64,000 nucleotides of DNA from Nostoc sp. C052. GTDB lineage: Bacteria; Cyanobacteriota; Cyanobacteriia; Cyanobacteriales; Nostocaceae. The stretch is taken from assembly GCF_013393905.1 (NCBI RefSeq), contig NZ_CP040272.1, positions 5,514,001 through 5,578,000 on the forward strand, written 5' to 3'. The position numbers were made by a program, and so were the translations under genes. Each line of letters starts with the position of its first letter. The stretch's first letter is position 1. This document shows, piece after piece, positions 59,516-64,000 of this stretch. The notes under the pieces are model-generated. The model was not told where the DNA came from. It did not search any database and saw only the letters and a list, made by a program, of their open reading frames with translations.

Positions 59516-61393
59516 CTATCCAATTGTCGAAATTTGAAAAACCAGATTTAAAAAGTGTATTCCCCAAAATGGCCAAGTTACCCACATTCCTAAAAGACTT
59601 ACTCCTACAAGAACAGTGAGTGCATAAAACTGGGTTTGTCCAGAGGTGCTGTATTTGAGACCTTCGCCACCTAATAGGGAAAATAAACCAACGAAATTAA
59701 CGATGCCATCGACTACGAAGCGGTCAATCATATCGGCAAGTTGGGAAATTTTGGCAACGCTGAAAATAATCGTCATTCGATAGATATTGGGGGTATAAAA
59801 ATCGTATGCGATTAAGTCTTGTAAACCCTTCCAAGGCAGGCGAATCGGTTTGGGAATATTGCTGAAATAAATCACACCAGTGATACTGCAACCGAAAATA
59901 CTTGACCAATTTAAAAGTAGTGCGACATCTTTATTTAGGCTTGCCCAATCTGGTAAAAGTGATAAATTTTGTAAGATGAAAGGAAGATGTAGATTAAAGC
60001 CAAGTAGAATCATCATTGGCAGAATCATCGGCCAGTGAGCTTCAGGCGATCGCTCTGTCATTTGTGTAGCTTTACCACCAAAAAGTAAAGCGAATTCTCT
60101 GGTTAAACTCACGGCTGTCAAAGCATTTACCCCGATTATTACTCCCACTAACCAAGGTTGAGTTTCCCACAGCCCATCTGCTAATTCCATCAGCGCCCAA
60201 AAGCTACCCAGTGGTGGACAACCAATTAATCCCAAACTGCCGACAATAAAGGCGATTCCTGAAATCGGGCGACGCTTCCACAGTCCACCAAGTTGGGTTA
60301 CGTCTTGGGTGATGCTATTCCAGATAATTCCGCCCGTACTCATTACCAATAGTGCTGCGGATATGGCGTGAGTGAGAACTAACAACAGGGCTGCTTCGTT
60401 TTGTTGTACTCCCACGGCGATGAATACTAAACCCATGTATGCACTGACAGAATAGGATTGACAGCGTTTCATATCGATTTGAGCGATCGCAATTAACGAT
60501 GCACCAAGCGCCGTCACTGCACCAATCCCTACCATTGCTGAGGAAACTATGGGTGAGAGGCTTAACACAGGTTGCAGTTTAATCAACACCCATGCACCAC
60601 TCGCAACTACTACCGAGTTCCGCAAAATCGTACTGGGAACAGGGCCTTCCATCGCCTCATCCAACCACAGATGCAACGGGAACTGGGCACATTTACCCAT
60701 CGGGCCGGCAATTAAAGCTAAACTCACCAATCCAATTACTGTTGGGTTGACATTGGCTGTACTCGCCCACTCGGCTAATTCTGTGTAATTCCAAGTCCCA
60801 GCTAGAGGCCATAACCCCAACACACCCATCAGCAAGAATAAGTCTCCCACCCGCTTGGTTAAGAAAGCATCTCTTGCACCTGTAACTACCAACGGCTGAC
60901 TAAACCATAGGCCGACTAATAGGTAAGTTCCCAGCGTCAGGACTTCCAAAATTACATAGCTGAAGAACAAATTATTACACAGAACAAGGGCGCAAAGTCC
61001 CGCTTCAAATAATCCCAATAAGGAATAGAAGCGTCCCCAACCCCAATCCATTTCCATGTAGCCAATAGCATAAATCTGCGCCAGCAAATTCAACCCAGTG
61101 ATTACGACTAAAGCGCCGACACTGATGGAAGAAATTTCCAAAGCGATAGTCAAGTCTAAACCAGCCGTAGATAACCAAGGAATAAATACTTCTTGGGCTG
61201 GGTGATTCCAAGTTGCTTGTAAAGCGATCGCACTATGCACAAACGCCAAAAATGTCATCACCAAGTTTACATAACCCGCCGGTCTTGGCCCCGTTTTCCG
61301 AATGATCCCCGGCGACCAAGGCACGGCTAACAAGCCACCGATTAAGGCATAGCACGGAACTAGCCAAACAGTCTCTAGTAGAAACTGAGCCAT
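59516..61393 (-). CDS. ndhF: NAD(P)H-quinone oxidoreductase subunit 5, CO2-uptake type (NdhF3/F4)
   Basis: The 625-residue protein has the antiporter-like core with about 16 membrane helices: LEISSISVGALVVITGLNLL, NNLFFSYVILEVLTLGTYLLVG, KCAQFPLHLWLDEAMEGPVP with the functional Lys, and AQIDMKRCQSYSVSAYMGLV. It ends in a long amphipathic helix and final membrane helix typical of NdhF. Position at the head of the operon with carbonic anhydrase, ndhD and cup marks it as the CO2-uptake form (F3 or F4). As a distal NDH-1 arm it should bind NdhD and the Cup protein. Promoter sequence must lie in 61394 onwards. Confidence 0.92.
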   Translation of the reverse strand: MAQFLLETVWLVPCYALIGGLLAVPWSPGIIRKTGPRPAGYVNLVMTFLAFVHSAIALQATWNHPAQEVFIPWLSTAGLDLTIALEISSISVGALVVITGLNLLAQIYAIGYMEMDWGWGRFYSLLGLFEAGLCALVLCNNLFFSYVILEVLTLGTYLLVGLWFSQPLVVTGARDAFLTKRVGDLFLLMGVLGLWPLAGTWNYTELAEWASTANVNPTVIGLVSLALIAGPMGKCAQFPLHLWLDEAMEGPVPSTILRNSVVVASGAWVLIKLQPVLSLSPIVSSAMVGIGAVTALGASLIAIAQIDMKRCQSYSVSAYMGLVFIAVGVQQNEAALLLVLTHAISAALLVMSTGGIIWNSITQDVTQLGGLWKRRPISGIAFIVGSLGLIGCPPLGSFWALMELADGLWETQPWLVGVIIGVNALTAVSLTREFALLFGGKATQMTERSPEAHWPMILPMMILLGFNLHLPFILQNLSLLPDWASLNKDVALLLNWSSIFGCSITGVIYFSNIPKPIRLPWKGLQDLIAYDFYTPNIYRMTIIFSVAKISQLADMIDRFVVDGIVNFVGLFSLLGGEGLKYSTSGQTQFYALTVLVGVSLLGMWVTWPFWGIHFLNLVFQISTIG

Positions 61394-62102
61394 TAACTCA
61401 CCTCTATATTTTCATCAAAAATTACGGGTTTTAAATCAACTGGTGTTGATCCCAGTTAATCCAGCGATTGCAAATAATGCAAATTTATCTTTATTTAATT
61501 TTGTTAGGAACAGCTTACCGTTATATCTGTCCAAATGGAATTACTTGAGCTAATTAAATTTGAGATAATTACTCTAATTAATTCTTATATAATCAACCAT
61601 TTGATTAATGAATAATAGCTATTAGTATTTATCTATGTATTGAGTAAGGGATGAATCAATAGTTATCATTCGCTTTATCAATTGAGATAAATACACCTCT
61701 CCCCAAAGCATCGGCTACGGTATATAGAACCCATTTGACAGGTCATCGCTGGTATCTTTTTCTTCAATCAACCACGCTGTACTGAACTCAAAAGTTTGTT
61801 GATGTGCCTTCACCCAGGCTTCTATTGCACACAACAGATGATCCACCTGGGTGTTAATAGCAACATGCTTAAGGGACTTCCAGAAATTAAATTATTCAAT
61901 TTTGAGAGAGAAGACGACCGTTAGATTCTTCCTCCTCTCCCTCCCCTGCGTCCCCTGCTCACCGAAACGATGGGATATTTTTTTAGTTGGAAGTCTCTAA
62001 TTGCCCATAGCTCAACCCCTGGTAGTTTCCATACAGCAGGTTCAAGTTTTTGTCTAGGGGTTTAGCTATCTTCATTTGAAGATTTTATACAGATGTAATT
62101 AG
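61394..62102. other. Long intergenic region with a gene remnant
   Basis: A 709-bp region. The first part (61394-61680) is AT-rich and must contain the ndhF promoter. A 58-codon minus-strand open remnant lies at 61715-61891. Near 61935-61965 there is a CTCCTCTCCCTCCCCTGCG-type low-complexity repeat. No RNA gene was recognised. Confidence 0.5.
61715..61891 (-). pseudogene. Possible gene remnant
   Basis: A 58-codon frame without a start codon reads like protein: LKHVAINTQVDHLLCAIEAW, then VKAHQQTFEFSTAWLIEEKD and NGFYIP before a stop. It is preceded by an in-frame TAA. Composition is more protein-like than for random frames. I do not recognise the family; it may be a broken gene end. Confidence 0.35.
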
Positions 62103-62492
62103 TTAAAATCTTATTCCCAGTTGCCCGTTAAAGCCACGAATAGAATTGTAACCAGCACCAACAAAAACGTGATCTGTAGCACCTACCTGAACGCCACCTG
62201 AAACTGCAACACCTTTATCCTCTGAATAAAGTCCAACTCCTATATAGGGTGAAATTACAGGCAAACTGATAAATTTCAAAACATCTACTCCTGTAGCACC
62301 ATCAGGGCCAGTTCCGACCTCAACCCCAAAATTTAAAGCTCTAGCTCCGACAGCATAAGTTATATCACCATCTTTTCCACCCACTGAAACCCAAGGTTGT
62401 GGTATGAGTTGAGCCGATGCTTTACCTGGAGCAAATAAAGCTAACAAACTTATGGATGTAAGTAATATTTTAGTGATAACCGCTATTTTCAC
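62103..62492 (-). CDS. Exported glycine-rich hypothetical protein
   Basis: The protein of about 129 residues has a signal peptide (ITKILLTSISLLALFAPGKASA) and a mature part of short alternating strands rich in Gly and Val (PWVSVGGKDGDITYAVGA, NFGVEVGTGPDGATGV, GVAVSGGVQVGATDHVFVG), ending in F (GQLGIRF), as in small outer-membrane barrels. I chose the GTG at 62492 because GGAGGAGAA lies 4-5 bp upstream; an upstream in-frame ATG at 62519 places that site inside the frame. Function is unknown. Confidence 0.7.
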   Translation of the reverse strand: MKIAVITKILLTSISLLALFAPGKASAQLIPQPWVSVGGKDGDITYAVGARALNFGVEVGTGPDGATGVDVLKFISLPVISPYIGVGLYSEDKGVAVSGGVQVGATDHVFVGAGYNSIRGFNGQLGIRF

Positions 62493-62656
62493 GTTCTTCT
62501 CCTCCACTAACTGGTACATCTTAATCAGTACTGAGTGCTGAGTGCTGAGTTAGGAGTTAAAAATTTATTATTCTCCTTCTGCTTCCTCTGCTTCCCCTAC
62601 TTCCCCTACCCCCTGCCTTATCCCAATGACAAATATTGACGCCCATCTACTTAACT

Positions 62657-62953
62657 CTATTCAAAAGTAGATACATCTCGCAGCAAATTCGGAATTTCCC
62701 CTTGAGATATAGGAAACTCTAGTAAGGTTTCTCTAAGACCCAAATACCCAGATTCAGCAAACGACAAAAGCATTCGTGAAAGCGCTAGCCAAACTTCCGG
62801 TTCATATTCCCAATCACGATAACGCGAAGCTTGACCAGCAATTGAACGTAGCGCCCAAAAATAAGAGTTCCGCACTACCGAACCACCCTTCTTAAACTCT
62901 GGTAAATCTTCGTGGTGGATCAAAAGTATTTTATTTTCAATTCTGGCTCGCAT
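62657..62953 (-). CDS. Hypothetical protein
   Basis: I do not recognise this 98-residue soluble protein. It has a charged start (RARIENKILLIHHEDLPEFK), a central helix (YFWALRSIAGQASRYRDWEY) and a Leu-rich second helix (VWLALSRMLLSFAESGYLGL). The balanced composition and length suggest a real small cyanobacterial protein. The spacer to the previous gene holds tandem TGAGTGC and CTTCCCCTAC-type repeats (62525-62625). Confidence 0.55.
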   Translation of the reverse strand: MRARIENKILLIHHEDLPEFKKGGSVVRNSYFWALRSIAGQASRYRDWEYEPEVWLALSRMLLSFAESGYLGLRETLLEFPISQGEIPNLLRDVSTFE

Positions 62954-63313
62954 AGCAATTTTGGATTTTGGATTTTGGATTTTAGATTAAAAGTAAGTTT
63001 TAAGTACTTGGCAAGTGTTGAGCGTATATAGGATTCGTATTTGATTGCGTGAAACAACTCAGTACACGTCTATTCCCTCCCTACGTAAGTAAGTTCAGTG
63101 ATCAAATTGGATTCCTATAGTATCGTAGGCACTTGGCGATCGCCATTGGTGTCAACTTCAGCTAAAACTCCTTTAAAACCTCGTTTCTAGCCAGCCAGAC
63201 TCCTGGTGGATCTGCCGCCAGCAAGCGAGGCGGAGCCTCAATGATGAGCATTCCCAGTCGGAGACTGGGAACGAGACAATATCTAAAAGCTTTTACTAGG
63301 CTAGTTTTCACGT

Positions 63314-63533
63314 TATAGCAACGGACAAGGAAGTTAAGACATTAACTGATGATAAAACCTATATACAAACAGACTTTCAACCCAGTCCCCAGTCCCCCAA
63401 TACTTGGCGGTTAAGGGGAAAAGGGAAAGGGGAAAGAAAAAACCTTTAACCTTTACCCTTTAACCTTTTCCCAAAACCCAATTCCGAGTTAAAAATGCAA
63501 AACCTACGCAGTATTGCCCAGTCCCCTGCTATA
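63314..63533. mobile_element. Nested element, family D, TA-flanked, inside family B
   Basis: The ends TATAGCAACGGAC and, inverted, GTCCCCTGCTATA match at 11 of 13 positions. Removing it restores CACGTTAAGTTGAC of the family B end, with TA duplicated, as for IS630-type targets. It carries the family C element. Confidence 0.65.
63399..63515. mobile_element. Nested element, family C, inside family D
   Basis: It begins AATACTTGGCGGTTAAGGGG and ends CCTACGCAGTATT, like the copy at 33487, including the ATTCCGAGTTAAAAATGCAA segment. CCCAGTCCCC occurs on both sides, a likely 10-11-bp target duplication. Confidence 0.7.
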
Positions 63534-63629
63534 AGTTGACACCAATGGGCGATCGCTTACCATCTGATGTAGCCAATCATGAATTGTTATGCTATATTAA
63601 GCGTAGTCGTTATGAGTTCGTATATTTTC

Positions 63630-64000
63630 ATGGCTAACCCAACTGTAGAAAACTTGGTAATTATCGGTTCTGGCCCAGCAGGCTACACAGCCGCCATTTA
63701 TGCCGGACGCGCTAACCTGAAACCCGTGGTATTTGAAGGTTTCCAAGCCGGGGGTTTACCTGGTGGGCAACTAATGACAACGACGGAAGTTGAGAACTTT
63801 CCAGGGTTTCCTAAAGGGATTACTGGCCCGGAATTGATGGATCAGATGAAGGCGCAGGCGGAGCGCTGGGGGGCTGAACTATATACTGAAGATGTTATAT
63901 CAGTTGACTTGAGTCAGCGTCCCTTTACAGTGCGATCGCAAGAAAGGGAAATAAAAACCAACAGCATTGTCATTGCTACTGGTGCAACTGCAAAGCGTTT
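63630..64000 (+). CDS. trxB: NADPH-dependent thioredoxin reductase, 3' end outside window
   Basis: The first 123 residues of a thioredoxin reductase are visible: FAD-binding NLVIIGSGPAGYTAAIYAGR, then GGLPGGQLMTTTEVENFPGF, GPELMDQMKAQAERWGAEL and IVIATGATAKRF. The redox CxxC motif lies beyond the window. The enzyme reduces thioredoxin with NADPH. In Nostocales this sequence type may be NTRC, with a C-terminal thioredoxin domain; the missing 3' end decides. The ATG at 63630 is chosen; an in-frame ATG lies 18 bp upstream at 63612. Confidence 0.92.
   Translation, partial: MANPTVENLVIIGSGPAGYTAAIYAGRANLKPVVFEGFQAGGLPGGQLMTTTEVENFPGFPKGITGPELMDQMKAQAERWGAELYTEDVISVDLSQRPFTVRSQEREIKTNSIVIATGATAKR

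Larger units (their letters stand above)
63144..63547. mobile_element. MITE-like element, family B, copy 3, with nested insertions
   Basis: The ends are CATTGGTGTCAACTT and AAGTTGACACCAATG. GGCGATCGC directly precedes (63135-63143) and follows (63548-63556), a perfect 9-bp target duplication that includes a HIP1 octamer. The left part matches the 25706 copy (CCTCGTT, AGTCGGAGACTGGGAACGAG). The element is 404 bp because other elements are inserted from 63314 to 63533. Confidence 0.85.

Overview
The window is a 64 kb chromosomal segment of a filamentous, probably heterocyst-forming cyanobacterium (Nostocales, Nostoc/Calothrix-like). The evidence is the high density of HIP1 octamers (GCGATCGC), a xisH/xisI pair, PAS/GAF multi-domain kinases with a cyanobacteriochrome-like GAF domain, an NDH-1MS-type CO2-uptake operon, a PEP-CTERM membrane protein, abundant short tandem repeats and several families of small palindromic insertion-like elements. 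No tRNA, rRNA, CRISPR array or intact transposase gene was seen. All calls come from reading sequence and translations by eye; no database search was run.

Layout. 0-6.25 kb is the end of a surface-glycan cluster: an FkbM methyltransferase cut by the window edge, a DegT-type sugar aminotransferase and a three-domain glycosyltransferase. 6.3-6.8 kb holds two adjacent MITE-like elements. 6.8-18.7 kb is mostly housekeeping: murF, a GNAT acetyltransferase, a fasciclin protein, an SDR-CIA30 protein, a MocR regulator with an inverted-repeat operator candidate, a Nudix hydrolase, a GH25 lysozyme, a lipoprotein and proline iminopeptidase. 19-33.5 kb is a signalling region: a 1851-residue hybrid histidine kinase, a CYTH protein, an overlapping response regulator/histidine kinase pair, two single-domain receivers and a 5'-truncated GAF-GGDEF gene.

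34.5-42.3 kb looks accessory: an exported adenosine-deaminase-like protein, a ROCO GTPase with 14 near-identical LRR units, a PIN toxin-antitoxin pair, a xisHI pair and a 12 x 21-bp tandem array. The PIN pair and the xisHI pair each sit between the same 80-bp upstream repeat and the same 59-bp downstream repeat. They therefore look like interchangeable two-gene cassettes, and this is the most unusual structure in the window.

42.3-55.3 kb carries a PEP-CTERM/VIT/vWA membrane protein, a SpoIID-like protein, a beta-lactamase-fold serine hydrolase, a polysaccharide deacetylase and a SWIM/SNF2 pair. 55.6-61.4 kb is a minus-strand CO2-uptake operon (ndhF - Tat-exported beta-carbonic anhydrase - ndhD - cup), with a copy of the same hairpin repeat in every spacer. 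The window ends in two small hypothetical genes, a triple-nested MITE and the 5' part of a thioredoxin reductase gene.

The dispersed elements fall into several families with visible terminal inverted repeats and target duplications, some nested inside each other. Their nesting gives a relative insertion order.
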